A stretch of 64,000 bases of DNA from NCBI GenBank assembly GCA_963942565.1, contig OZ012686.1, forward strand, positions 33,078,935 through 33,142,934, given 5' to 3'. The notes beneath the pieces were generated by a model. The model was not told where the DNA came from and made no database searches. It worked only from the letters and a program-made list of their open reading frames with translations. The position numbers and the translations under genes are program-made. Source of the DNA: Maea johnstoni (lineage: Eukaryota > Annelida > Polychaeta > Spionida > Magelonidae). Positions 23,782 through 35,559 of the stretch are shown here, one piece after another (positions within the stretch are counted from its first letter, which is position 1; the number at the start of each line of letters is the position of its first letter).

Positions 23782-24394
23782 CTAAAGACCACTTCTGAAT
23801 TGCATTAAGACAATAAAACACCCAATCTATTTCTTCTAAATACAGAATGATACATTATACTATTAGTACAAAACCCAAGTTGAGCATAAATACGAATAAT
23901 TATAGCATGGGCTATATAATGCTTCAGTAGGGAACCAAGTCAAAACTTGATTTCATGTTTTTTGTCACTGAACTTTATTGAAGTATCTAGTATATATTTA
24001 GTTTGTTTAAATGCACTTATGTTGATCACTTGAGATAGATAATAATGAGGATGAAGGATGATTTCAGAACAGAATAATCAACGCTTCAAATGCCAATAAA
24101 GAATACACTTAAAGCATTAAGCTACTTGAACTTAGAGTGCTAAGATTTTCCATAACAAAATAAATAATATTTCACAAAACTCCAAATAAATTAATAGAAG
24201 ACAACAATAAAAGAAAAATACCATCCAAAGCTTATCTACTTAAATTCCTTAACAACTACAGCATGGAAACACACACACGCAGACACACATACACACACAT
24301 TGAAAGCGGACATATTCCAGCCTGAACCAAACATAAAGTTCCCTAAACACACACCAGAGGGAGCAAGATAGACTGAATTATCTACAAACCCTAC

Positions 24395-24412
24395 CTGGTA
24401 ATAGTCTGTAGG
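24395..24412 (-). other. Candidate 18-nt microexon between exons A and B (left copy)
   Basis: On the minus strand a long pyrimidine-rich tract ending in CTTCAG is followed 18 nt later by CCAG|GTAGGG. The 18 nt read PTDYYQ in the frame set by exon A, which leaves in phase 0; exon B enters in phase 0, so inclusion would keep the frame. The tract, both splice sites and the 18 nt are unchanged in the right haplotype. The acceptor is strong and the donor moderate. Nothing in known CEP170 proteins that I recall matches it, so it may be chance. Confidence 0.25.
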
Positions 24413-24673
24413 CTGAAGATAGAAGAACAAAGGGATAAACACCTGGCGTTGTTCACCTTCAGGTGGATAGAATACAATCATGCAGGTAAAACAATGGATC
24501 CATGCAAACAGCCAAACCAAGTTGGACCATGCTGATATCAATCAACTGGGTAACATTGAAACTGTATGGATGATTGTGAATGGAAGGACGTACTATATCT
24601 CACAGGTCAAAAAGAAGCCTTTATGACTAAAGTAGGATTTTAATGATGATACTTAATAAGTGAGTGTGATTAA

Positions 24674-24820
24674 GATGAGATGATGACGATGATGATGAAG
24701 AGGATGACGACAGCGATGATGATGATGATGATGGTTATTATTATGATGATGATTATGTTGATGATGACAATAGTGATTGATAATGATGAGGATGAAGATG
24801 TAGATGATGATGATGATGAG
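24674..24820. repeat. GAT microsatellite (left copy)
   Basis: Imperfect GAT triplets with GAC and TAT variants. Counterpart at 51,205-51,343. Confidence 0.9.
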
Positions 24821-25412
24821 TGCAATCCCTGTATACCCTTCATTCAGGGGGATCTGGTCAATTAAGATCTGGCATCTAACATAACTGGAAAGGGGGCATT
24901 ATACACACAATTATTTATTCCTTTGTGGACTTCAACACACTGCAATTGCACATCCCTCATGATTAAATGCTGTAGCTACTTTGTAGCTAACTTCAAGACT
25001 GATGATTTTGGATAACATCCAGCCCTGTATTTAACATGCACTATGTTCATGTGAAAAGACAGGAAGTGATGTGAATGGGTGCCATATGAGAAAAGGGTTG
25101 TGTTCGTAAACCGGTCAGTCACGAAACCTGTCATTCAAAAACCCTCATTTCCTTCCTATTGACAGCGCATCCCAACTCAAAAACCTCTCTTAAATTTCTA
25201 GAGCATATTACAGGGCTGGATAGCCACATACAGTAATGTTTTTCCCAACCACACCAAAGAATGCTAAGGTTACCTTTGGGAGTTTAAGATGACGTTCTTA
25301 GCATCAAAACTAAAACTGTCAAAACATTTGAAAAAGTTGCACAGCACATATTGAACAATATTGTTCAAAAAACAAACTTTTTGCAAATGTGTGAGAGAGT
25401 ACGTCAATAATA

Positions 25413-25648
25413 TTAACCTATTCATTCCTCAGTAGCACCCTGATGAGGCCTGACTATTTCTGGCTTATTTTCCTAATAAAAGCAAATTTGAAATATATTT
25501 GAATGAGAAAGTTTAATCAGTACACAACCAACAATCCTACTTTAAATAGTTTTGATGATGTTATTGTGTTTATACCTGTGCTATTCTCACGAGTTTCATA
25601 CTTCTAAATGACACTTGACTATAGGAGGTCTGAAGTATGAATGGGTAA
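25413..25648 (+). mobile_element. TTAA MITE family 2, old copy (left)
   Basis: TTAACCTATTCATTCCTCAG at one end and AAGTATGAATGGGTAAAA at the other. The interior carries the family TTTGAAATATATTTGAA segment. Also in the right copy. Confidence 0.55.
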
Positions 25649-26206
25649 AACGCACCCATCCTCAATGGCATTCATTCATTGTGGACTTGAACTCAAGTCA
25701 AAGGTGAAAGAGTGGCCTTCAGGGCATGTTGCATTACCAGTATGTATACCAGCCAGTGGGCACAGAACTAACAAACCATCCAATTACACCAAATCAACTG
25801 AAGCCCTACAATCATATGTTTAGAGCAAAATCAAGTTTGTATACATATTTCTAAGAAACTTTGTTTGGCAGTAGACATGTCCTTGTTTACATTCATAATC
25901 TTATCAACTTCAGGGTGTGGTTTGAAGGGAATCATATGCTGATAATTTATAGATGAAGTTAATTTAAGTGGTATTGCATCTGTTATGCAGGAGATTAGGG
26001 AGGAATCAGAATATCAATTCTTTGCCATTTCTAAAAGATATAGCTGACCCTAAGATTGTGTTTTACGTGCAAGAGCCATCCCAATAAAATGATCCTAATA
26101 AAACAAATCTTATTGCCCTTTGGCCATGGATACATCTTTTTTTCAAAACTGACTGCATTATTCTAGAAACTGGATTTTCGTTTTGAAATGAACTATCATT
26201 ACCATC

Positions 26207-26260
26207 ATCATCATCATCATCATCAAAACCATCACCATCATGATCATCAACACCACCACC

Positions 26261-26348
<88 letters not shown>

Positions 26349-26490
26349 CCATCACCGTCATCATCATCATTATGAAAACCATCATCATAATCCTACACCT
26401 TCACATCCTGGATGTAACAGATTTTTGAAGATTGGGAAACCTTCAAAGACTTCATCATCATCCTCATCATCATCATCATCATCCTAAACC
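26207..26490. repeat. ATC microsatellite and short tandem duplication (left copy)
   Basis: ATC triplets to about 26,372. Then about 90 bp (CATCCTGGATGTAACAG, TTTTTGAAGATTGGGAAAC-like, ATC cluster) occur twice, near 26,400 and 26,490. Confidence 0.85.
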
Positions 26491-27016
26491 TTAACATCCT
26501 GGATGTAACAGGTTTTTAAAGAGTGGGAAACATTCACAGACTATATTCTATCAAAAGCTGTCCTGAAGAGACATTCATCTTTTCGCTTACGCAGATTCAT
26601 TCATGATTGTGGTATAATTGGCTGTCTTCCAGGATTTTGTTTTATTTGCCAAGTACTTGAGTGTGATGAAGTCCAGAAAAAGAGGAAATGACCTAGATAC
26701 AATCTCTCTACATCAAATTACTTTTTTTCTCTGATAGATATCAGTTGTATTTGTATACTCAATAAACATTTTGTAATTATTTCCTTCTGCTGCCTTCAAA
26801 CCTCTGGTAAATATACCACATGCTATTTTAAACAAATTGATAATAAAACATTTCCTGTATAAACGTCTGAAATCCAAAACATGCTACATGTATAATGTCA
26901 GCACCAATGAAGGACATGTCAGATTTAAGCTATCAAGACTTTTTTCAATACAGATTAATACAAATTCTAACATATTCTATGCCTTTATAGTAGTGTTTCC
27001 CTAATGTTGACATGTA

Positions 27017-27072
27017 TATATCTATATCTATATCTATCTATCTATATATATATACATATATATATATATATA
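27017..27072. repeat. TATC/TA microsatellite, left copy only
   Basis: TATATCTATATCTATC followed by TA repeats. The right copy lacks this and some 60 bases beyond it. Confidence 0.85.
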
Positions 27073-28534
27073 CTAATTATATAAACTTGCACTTCCATGT
27101 AAAGTTTGCTATTTGACATGAAAGCTGACAGCTAGAAATCAACAATCACAACTTTTGAAATTTTTAACATCCTCAAAAATTGAACTTCAGAAATACTTCC
27201 TCATTTTTTGACCAGAAGGCTGAATATATACCATACAGCACCTAAATTAAGATATCATGATATGATCTAGCTAGACCAGTCTGAGTAAATGACCAAGTAA
27301 TAATAATAAATAGATCAACTGTAACATTGCTGTTCAGAAAAAACACCCATACAATATTCTTTATGAAAAACAGGATATTTATCTCCGTCAATCTTTAGCT
27401 GTACAGTTCCCTTCCACCGAAGCATTTAAAATGGTGAATAAGCTGTGTACAATAGTTAGTGCAGGTAATATATTTGATATGCCATTACTATTGTAAAGCT
27501 TCAATAGTACAGTATTGTGTATGTCTTAAGTGGGGCCATCTGCCAGTGCACCTGGTTTTCAAGTATACCCGTCTCTTGGATAAAGGCACAGTATAAAACC
27601 TGTGTCCCCAGGTACACCCCAGTACACTGAATGCAGCTACCTATTATAGCCCTTATTACAAGTATCCCACCCACCTCCCTATTATCACCCACCCTACAAT
27701 TTACCCTACTCCTTCAATACCCTATTTGCTTAAAAAACCTTCCGTGTTCCTTGTCTGGACACAAATGCATCATATTATACTATATAAGTATACATGTGCA
27801 ACGTTGGACTTGTGTGAGCCTATAATTTATTTCAAACCTACTCATGTAAGCCTCTGTGGTCTCAATAACAGCAGAAGGTCTATACAAAAAGGGTGCAGTG
27901 ACTTTCTTGGTCAAAATACCCTTTTAGTCTGTGTAGAAGGAAATTCGACTCAACTGTTAAGTTAAAGAACTTCCTCCAAAGAAATCTACCCTGAATAAAT
28001 GTGAATTGATGTACAATCAAAAAGAAACACTGAAGTAAGATTTATCAAAGGCGTTCATTTTGAGTTGATTATAATCAGCGTATAGATACAGTCAAGGAAA
28101 AGGTGTTAAGGAATTGAACCAAGGCTCTGCATGGTTTAAGAGAAAGATGAGTTGAATTCAACCAATTCTAATCCCTACTGGAGGGTTACTGAGAGAAATA
28201 AGTCAAGGCTCATTGGATAGAAAGAGAGGACCCTTCTTTTGGTACACAATTGCCCCTTTGATAAGATATGACAGGGGTGCTATAACACTAACACTGTGAC
28301 TGATAGAGCATGTGATAAGCAATATGTCAACAAAGTGGGCCACAATATTGAATTTCTTGACTGGTTTTTCCTACCTGGCAACATGTGATTAAAGTAATTC
28401 AAAAGGGTTTCGAAAATTATTGGGTTTTAGTGCTTTCTTTACAAATCTTAACTGACTTTTCAAAGGAGAGATAATGTATCTTTAATATGTACCCTGTGTA
28501 CTTATTTCCTAACCTATATTACCTCATAATCCTT

Positions 28535-28648
<114 letters not shown>

Positions 28649-29706
28649 TTGTAATTTCTCTAGAAAACTATATAATGAAATGGTTACGACAAACCATGAA
28701 AAGTAGTGTACATGCCAGTAAATTAAACATCTAATCAACATCTGAGGTTACAAAGGTACGTTACCACACAGTGAAATCTTGGTTTGCGAACCAACACCAC
28801 TCTGTTGCTGCATCCACATTTCTGCCCTGACTCCATCTTTCAGGTAATAAGTCCAAAAGGGTAAATTTTGGGCTTCAAACGTAGTATCTAAACCTGTAAC
28901 GCTCTACAGGTCCTCCTTCCCCATCGAACCTATACATCCAACTGGTAAAGCAGGTATGTGAAGCCACGCTGAACCATCATCCTACCATAGACATGTTACA
29001 GGGCCACTAGTAATATTCACCAAGATCTCCTGATGCATGAATCATTGAAGTCCTAGCTATGCAACATTCAGAAAATAACTTGCACCCCAGTGGCCCTGTC
29101 ATGTGCATATAAAGGCTTGTTTTAAGCCCAATCAGGCAGAGGCTACAATTTGTTTTGTTATGAAGTACTGCATGTTTTAGCTGAGAGAAACAATCAGACA
29201 AATACTAGCATGTCCACTAATTGCTGACATCACAAAGAACATAGGGAGGGAGGCTGGATGGGAAGAATTGTTTATTTCTGACCCAGACACGTTGTCGGCT
29301 TAAGTTTTTTTTGTGAATGTAAGAAACGTGACTGTGTGTGGATGAGTTGTTTCTTTATGTACTAACCTTCAGAAATTCTATGGGGTAGCACCAGAGTAAC
29401 CTAGATACAAAGTTGATAGATTGCTTACTATCACTATTTTCCTATGTCCATCGTTTAAGGAAATCGCCTAACCATGACGTAATTCATGGTTTAAGAGGCA
29501 GAAAAATTGGGGGTATGAGAAAAATCATTCTCCCTGAAATTGGCTAATTGTTTTATTATATCCTCACACATGCACATCTAACAAAGCAAAGAAAGAGAGA
29601 AAGTCTAACATCAGTAGAATTCTCTCATATTTTCCCCACAATTAAACTCACAATGTAACTTTATATTGTGACTTCTTTTAAATTAACTCTATGATAAGAA
29701 GTCACA

Positions 29707-30075
29707 TTATCTATAATAATAATAATAATAATAATCTTTATTTAAAGAGGGTAACTCAGTCCAATGGTAAGGATCTTCCCTGAGGCCCTCTGGCATGTTT
29801 ACAAGTAGCCCGAGGGCCCCAGGGTTACAAAGTAGTACAGTACATTGCTTTTAGGTATCGAGACTTGAAGGAAGGTAGAGATGGTGCACATCTGGTTGCT
29901 TCAGTTAAGCCATTCCAAACTTTGGGCCCTGAGTATGAAATGCATTTTTGGCCAATTGATTTATTACATTTTGGAAGAGCTAATAGTGAGGAGGTTGCAT
30001 TTCGAGTACCATAGCTGTGGTTTTCTTGTGTGTATGAGAAAAGTTTGTTCATATAATGGGGGTTATGCTCTATCC
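29707..30075 (-). mobile_element. 5'-truncated LINE, left copy only
   Basis: On the minus strand an open frame of about 75 codons (30,052 down to 29,825) reads HSYGTRNATSSLLAL, then SYSGPKVWNGL and SFKSRYLKAM. This is the usual end of a non-LTR reverse-transcriptase protein (H-x-Y-x-TR, then G-x-x-WN-x-L, then FK). A 3' untranslated part and an ATT-repeat tail follow at 29,712-29,738. The right copy has none of this at about 56,314. Jockey- or CR1-like by its ending; the clade is not certain. Confidence 0.75.
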
Positions 30076-31008
30076 TATCATATGATTTGACTTAATGTGT
30101 TAACGTACAATGAGGCTTACAATATAGTTTAAATAAGTATCTCTAACTTGATTTCACTTTTCAAATGTATATCAATGGCTTTTCAAGTAAGATTTCTCTA
30201 CTATTTAGAAATACTCAAAATGACTCCATCGTTTCTTTACATATGTAGTACCCAAGTCCCTGAGCTGTCTGTGGCATTTTTGTAAGTTGCTCTCCTGGAA
30301 ATGAATCACCAGTAAACAGCATGAGGAGTAGAATGTGTATTACAGGTGTTGCCAACAGGTTAGGTCACACCTAGTAACAGTGAGTCATCTGCTCCATTCA
30401 CACACACACACACACTACATACTCATTATACAGCTCCCTTTTACAGGGAGCCTTTGTAGCAATGATTCATTTCTTTTTCCAAGTTTAAGGAATTTCATAA
30501 TGAGGACCGTGCACGTTTTTCTATAAAAAGTGGTCATTTGATCTCAAGACTGCAACTCCCTATAATGTCTATGTAGCTTATGTAGGAATAATTCACTTCT
30601 AACCTAAAACATAGTACTACCTACTGTAAAGATTGATTTGATAATGGAGACTTGCATGTATTTCCAAAAAATATATATTGAAAATAAGGCTTTAAATACC
30701 TCTGTAAATAAATATATGTGGCTTTTATTCATTATGTATCCATAAGCATTATTTGGACTACCCATACAAAATGCTTATTAGATTACAATGATATGTATAA
30801 AACTATGCTCCAAATATTTTTTGAAATTCTGGCATAATCCCTAAGTTATTCTCATAAATATGTATCAGAACTTGTCAGAACTGTAGACGATCATTCCCTG
30901 AAGAAACTGACAGCCTAAATGGGCCTTGAAGTGCAGTGGCAGACATATCCTCCCTTGAGACACCTGGTGAGAAATAAGAGAACTAATTCTCCAGGAGAAA
31001 GATGAAGC

Positions 31009-31220
31009 TTTCCCTTTTGCTGCTGGTTGCTAATTTGGTCAAAAAGAAATGATGACAAAAAGCTGAAAATGACTGAAACCCTGGTAAATGGGTACTCATC
31101 TGATAGTACTCAGCAAGAGCTTTATGATGAATACCAACATGACAGGGTTAAGCTGTTTTTCACATTTTTTTTCTTTTTTCGTACATTGGACAAAAGTAAC
31201 CTCAGTAGCAGGAGGGTTAA
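31009..31220 (-). mobile_element. TTAA MITE family 1, left copy only
   Basis: Runs from CCCTTTTGCTGCTGG to GCAGGAGGGTTAA. The right copy has no such sequence at the matching place (about 57,275), so this insertion is specific to one haplotype. Confidence 0.65.
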
Positions 31221-31395
31221 TACCAAAGAAATACCTTATGTTAAATCCCTGATATCATCTAGTCCCTTAATAAAGGTATATAATTGCAAATTAAATATTC
31301 AATTGGATTTGATCCAATTTATACCACTCAAGTTAAACATGATAGATATCTAGCTCCCTTAATTGTGTGTCTTAAAATGAGACATTCCCAAATTA

Positions 31396-31632
31396 TCACA
31401 TTTCACAAGCAATTTGTTTAGGACTTGGACCAATGGGCTTGAAAGAGTCAATTGGCCTAACCAAAACAAAAGTAGACATACTTTGCACATGTTTTTTTGC
31501 AGCATCAGTCATAGCTTTTGGATAGCAGACATGTTTCAGCCATGTGGTGGACAGCTGATAGCGAAGAACACAAGTTTTCGTGTCAGCTTTATCAAAGCAA
31601 TTGATCACATTACTCCTCCGTGGTCGGGCCAT
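31396..31632 (-). pseudogene. Decayed BED-type zinc finger remnant (left copy)
   Basis: A 78-codon frame begins MARPRRSNVINCFDKADTKT. This matches the opening of BED fingers (RS-x-VW-x-x-F-x-K-x-D-x-KT), with Ile in place of the usual Trp. CVLR stands where C-x-x-C is expected, then QLSTTWLKHVC resembles the L-S-x-STT-x-L-x-KH segment with a few residues missing. BED fingers occur at the N-terminus of hAT transposases and in ZBED proteins. Loss of a metal ligand and shortening mean it is not functional. The right copy differs by one base in a T-run, so the C-terminal frame differs. Confidence 0.4.
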
Positions 31633-31719
31633 TAGTGCAGAGAAAATAAACCTGCTCTATCTACAAATGCTGGCTTGCTGCTACTGGATACCTGAGGTGA
31701 ATACAGCAATATAATCTCC

Positions 31720-31949
31720 TTAACCCATTCACACTCAGAGTTCCTCTGGAAAGGATGGTCTGCTTCTCTCATACTTTTGAAAATAACTCAGGAATAAAGC
31801 GAAAGTTCAAAATATATTTGAAGGAGAGTTGTTGTTTGGGATATGACCAACATTTCTCCTTCAAATATTTCCCAGAAAATGCCTTTGCAAGTACAATATT
31901 TCCAAAATCGCCAGGCCTGTTTTGGCCGCTCTGAGTGTGAATGGGTTAA
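31720..31949 (+). mobile_element. TTAA MITE family 2, perfect ends, left copy only
   Basis: 222 bp between TTAA sites. Counting the TTAA, the ends are perfect inverted repeats of 21 bases beginning TTAACCCATTCACACTCAG. The interior carries further inverted matches (TTTGAAGGAGAGTTG against TCTCCTTCAAATATT). The right copy has a single TTAA at this point (57,767-57,770) and otherwise the same flanks. Perfect ends and a clean empty allele point to recent movement. Confidence 0.8.
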
Positions 31950-32279
31950 CCCATTCATGCCTGGAGATCTACTTGACCAGTGGCGTCTGGACCTCTCATA
32001 CTTTTGAAAATAACTTTGGAATTCAGCATAAATTTGCAAAATATTTGAAGGAGAGTTGTAGATAGAGCTCACATGAAAAAATCTCTTTCAGATATTTGCT
32101 ATGTATTGCATTTGTTGGAGAGATATCACCAATATTGTCAGACAGTTTTGAAGGAGAGTTGCAGATAAAGTTTAGATGAACAATTCTCCTTCAAATGATT
32201 TTCTATATATTGCATTTGTAAGAATGATATCACCAAAATTGTCGAACAGTTTTGGCTGCTACAGGCATAAATGGGTTAA
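31946..32279 (+). mobile_element. TTAA MITE family 2, with internal duplication (left copy)
   Basis: TTAACCCATTCATGCCTGG to CAGGCATAAATGGGTTAA. It shares its left TTAA with the element at 31,720-31,949. About 100 bp of the interior is repeated, so it is 326 bp against 223 bp in the right copy. Confidence 0.75.
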
Positions 32280-33731
32280 TCGCATCCCCTCCTTCCCAGC
32301 CTACTTAAGGCAGGGAGAAATGGTGAATGCAATAGGAAAGTACTTTACCTACAAATGGTAAATAGTCACTACTGAAAATCTGAGATAAATATATACAAGA
32401 ACCCCCCACCCACCCTTCCCTCCTACGGCGACTTTACTTAGGGTAGGAATAAATAGACCATGCCATAGGAATTACTTCTCTTCCTACAAATGGTGAATGG
32501 CTGCTATCAATTAGTATTCAGTATAAATGCATCAATGTAAACTCCCTACCCAAACCCTCCCTCTCATCCTCCCCCCTCCTATTTGCTTAACTTCCTAAAG
32601 GGTATTGTAGTGCGGTATGATAAGACAACAAGGAAGATGTATCATAATGTGTCAGTCCACCACCTGAGGGCTTTACAGGCATGGATGTGTTGAGGAACTA
32701 ACACTTAACCCTTTTGAAGCAGGGATTTAGGCAGGACATTGCCCTTTTTGACACAATAGGCCATTAAATGTAGTTGGTATAAGGAGTTGAAGTAGTCTAG
32801 GAGCTAAATATGGAATTGCTATTTTGGACAGGCATTTTCAAAATCCTGGCTGTATCAGGTATATACTCTCACTTGCTGGTTGAGATGTGAGTCAGACTCT
32901 ATATTTATACCAAGCCACGCTGCTGACCATGTGTATGTGTGGGTCTCCTACGTGGTGGTGACTCAATCACTGAGGTATTGTTACTCTCACCATGTGGTTT
33001 ATCATAAATATACTGGATTCTGTTTATTTTCACCACATCACTTCAAGCTAGAGATCTTTTCTACATTGCATGAAGTTAAATCAAACTCAGAAGGCTATTA
33101 GTTTATTATGGTAATATTCATGATATGCGTTGCATGTACTTATAATAGATGTGTTCATTAGTAATTCATTCTTGAATGTAAAAAGCCTAAACTAAACAAT
33201 TATGGCATCAAACAATAATACAACTAGTCTTACAAATAAAGAAAATTGAAATAAATTGTATTGTAATCTATTAGTAGTAACAACAAATTCATGATTTCGA
33301 CAGAATATGAAGTTCTAGCATTATTGAAGATGAGTTGCAATACCTTATAAATGGAATTAGATAAAACATGCACTTCCTGTAAATTAGTGATTAATTGAAT
33401 AGTAATTCTTTAGACATCTGCAAATATTGTCTAATTTTCAAATATTTTCTAGGTTAGTAGACCATCAGGGTTGTATTAGGGTTAATGTACACACATAGAG
33501 GCATGCAGCAGAGCCCTCTGCTGGAGGAATGTGTAAGCATTTTCTGTCTAGAATGTGGCAATTGATTATATCCTAGTAATTCTTCCCTTACAGTTGCATA
33601 CAAATGTTCTCATCTCCACAAGACCAACACAATAATTAACTACCCACCACTGAAACGTCTTAGACTCATTATAATGGGTTGAAGGGCAACAAACTATTCT
33701 CTTATGCATAGTTTCAGTGCTAGAAAATGTC

Positions 33732-33815
33732 ATAGCCATGACAGGGTTACGATGGTTTTCAAAAATTACGCCCTTGTCCTTCGGACGAAAGTGGCCTCAG
33801 CACTGGAAGGGTTAA
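33732..33815 (-). mobile_element. TTAA MITE family 1, half copy near exon A
   Basis: Only the distal part (ATGACAGGGTTACGATGG to CACTGGAAGGGTTAA) is present. It ends 21 bases from the exon A donor. The right copy lacks it. Confidence 0.6.
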
Positions 33816-33835
33816 ATTGAGTATTGAGTACTTAC

Positions 33836-33981
33836 CTGGCATTCGGCTAGGTGTGAAGGCATGTTGGTGTCCCCGGCGCGCGTGGCCCAGGCGGGGAGCT
33901 TCTCCGAGGGCGTCAGCATGGACTCGAGCTGCTCTAGATGAGGCTGCTCCTCGATCCGCTCCATCCTGTAGATCATGGGAT
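33836..33981 (-). CDS. CEP170: CEP170-family gene, exon A (end of FHA domain), left copy
   Basis: Exon of 146 nt. The acceptor is GCCCCCAG|ATCCC and the donor CCAG|GTAAGT; it enters in phase 1 and leaves in phase 0. With a G from the previous exon it opens DPMIYRMERIEEQP. This lines up with the last FHA strand of CEP170B (DSNMYVLERVQHRVP), which follows RFGY in that family. It continues HLEQLESMLTPSEKLPAW and ends in HLAECQ. GC content is much higher than in the surrounding intron. The five differences from the right copy are all silent. The exons carrying the rest of the FHA domain are not in the window and should lie to the right of 64,000. Confidence 0.8.
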
Positions 33982-34971
33982 CTGGGGGCAAGGTCAAGGT
34001 CAATGAATCACTGTAGCAATATCTAATATAGTCAACAAAACCATAAAATATACTAATATAGTCAATTACTAATAATAGAGAAAACATTAACAAGACTGGG
34101 TCTCTTAGAAATGTTTCCTCTGTAACCAATGGTCAAAACAAAATATCAACATCAAGGTCAATGAAACACTGTTCTAATATCTAATATAGTCAGCAAAACC
34201 ATAAAACCGAATATCAAAAATCAATTTTTCTAGAATTCAAAACACTAATAATACAGGATCTCTTAGAAAAGGCTCCTCTTTAACCATGGCCAAAACAAAA
34301 TATATTTTTTCATCCTGTTGTAATAATTGTCATGACCATCTCTTATTACAGAGGTGTTTTTTTCGTAGCATGAGGTATCATTATCTTGGTCTTATTACAT
34401 AGGTGGTCTCCTTATATGCAGAAATTACTATACCTGTTTTCCCTGAATTTCCAAAGCAATAATAAATGGATGAAGCAATAAGGCATTCAGCTCAGCTAAA
34501 GAGGTAAAAGTTAAAAGAGAGAAGTGGAGAGTTTGTAATCACCTATATACATACATTTTTCGAGTCAAAATAGCACATCTTTTAGTGTTTATATCAACCA
34601 AATGATACAATATAATACCAAAGGCTGACAACTTATGCTTATAATATATACAGAAGTACAAACCTGTTTCATATACAGACCCTCCACTATCAAATTCTGT
34701 ACACCCCTCTGAGACAGAATAAAATTCATGTCAATTATGTACTCCCTGTTTTTCAATTAGTATGGTTGGAATTGTTTGCTGAATCATTGGGGGTTCTAAT
34801 ATCAGTCAAAGGCCTATGCCCTTGGGTTACAATGAAGCGAACCTTTATGCCCCAATGGTAAAGTTTCATTAAAAATTCTTTCCGTGTATACATAGCTATT
34901 CCTGTGTACTCAAGGTACAATGAGTGCCTCTTGATAGAAATATGACATTGATCTGCAGTGTGCTAATGCAC

Positions 34972-34986
34972 TCTCTCTCTCTTATG

Positions 34987-35022
<36 letters not shown>

Positions 35023-35046
35023 TCTCTCTCTTCTCTCTCTCTCTCT

Positions 35047-35101
<55 letters not shown>
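34972..35101. repeat. CT microsatellite (left copy)
   Basis: About 130 bp of CT with a few interruptions, between well-conserved flanks. Confidence 0.95.
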
Positions 35102-35103
<2 letters not shown>

Positions 35104-35254
35104 CTCTCTAAATACTTCTAAATACTTCTCTCTCTAAGCAGGATAAAGTAAGGAAATAAGTATATACACCCATATCTGGCAATTTAACTTAATAAAGAAG
35201 CGCCCACTAAACATATTTAGCTATACTGACCAAAAATAATCAGGATTTTCCTAC

Positions 35255-35309
35255 CGTTTTCCCCAAGGTGGTTAGAGCCATAAACCTGCTCTGCATTTAT
35301 GACCTCCAT
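35255..35309 (-). other. Candidate alternative first coding exon (left copy)
   Basis: An ATG on the minus strand opens an 18-codon frame, MEVINAEQVYGSNHLGEN, ending with one extra G at a donor-like site (AACG|GTAGGA). The phase 1 exit fits exon A, which would read on as Asp-Pro-Met. Such a transcript would lack the FHA domain. The upstream side has no good pyrimidine tract, so if real it is a first exon rather than an internal one. The right copy keeps the frame, with Lys in place of the last Asn. No family match; quite possibly chance. Confidence 0.18.
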
Positions 35310-35559
35310 ACTGCAGTAACTCTCCACTCCTACTAACTAATAGGAAACAACATCAGCCTTGTTTGAATTCAACACTTATCCTAGCTTTGATGGGAAATAC
35401 CTCCCATGTAGTAAAGTCACCATTGTGCATCAATCTGAGCTCAAGTCCCTTTTTGGCAAAGACATCCCTAATCCTCTTTTCTCTTTCTCATTCATCCTTC
35501 CATACATGTATATAAATATAGACTGTTGAATCTAGTGTTGAGCTTGTTATGTGGTCTCT

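Noticed and set aside
24236-24541. 101-codon minus-strand frame around the candidate microexon
   Set aside because: Runs into a CA microsatellite and differs by frame at both ends in the right copy. Only the 18-nt splice-bounded part is worth noting.
28765-28835. Exon-like minus-strand segment before a GTAACG site
   Set aside because: Acceptor side is poor, no family match, and the donor changes to GTAAGG in the right copy without other support.
29007-29201. 64-codon minus-strand frame also in the right copy (55,590-55,814)
   Set aside because: Many amino-acid changes between copies and no motifs.
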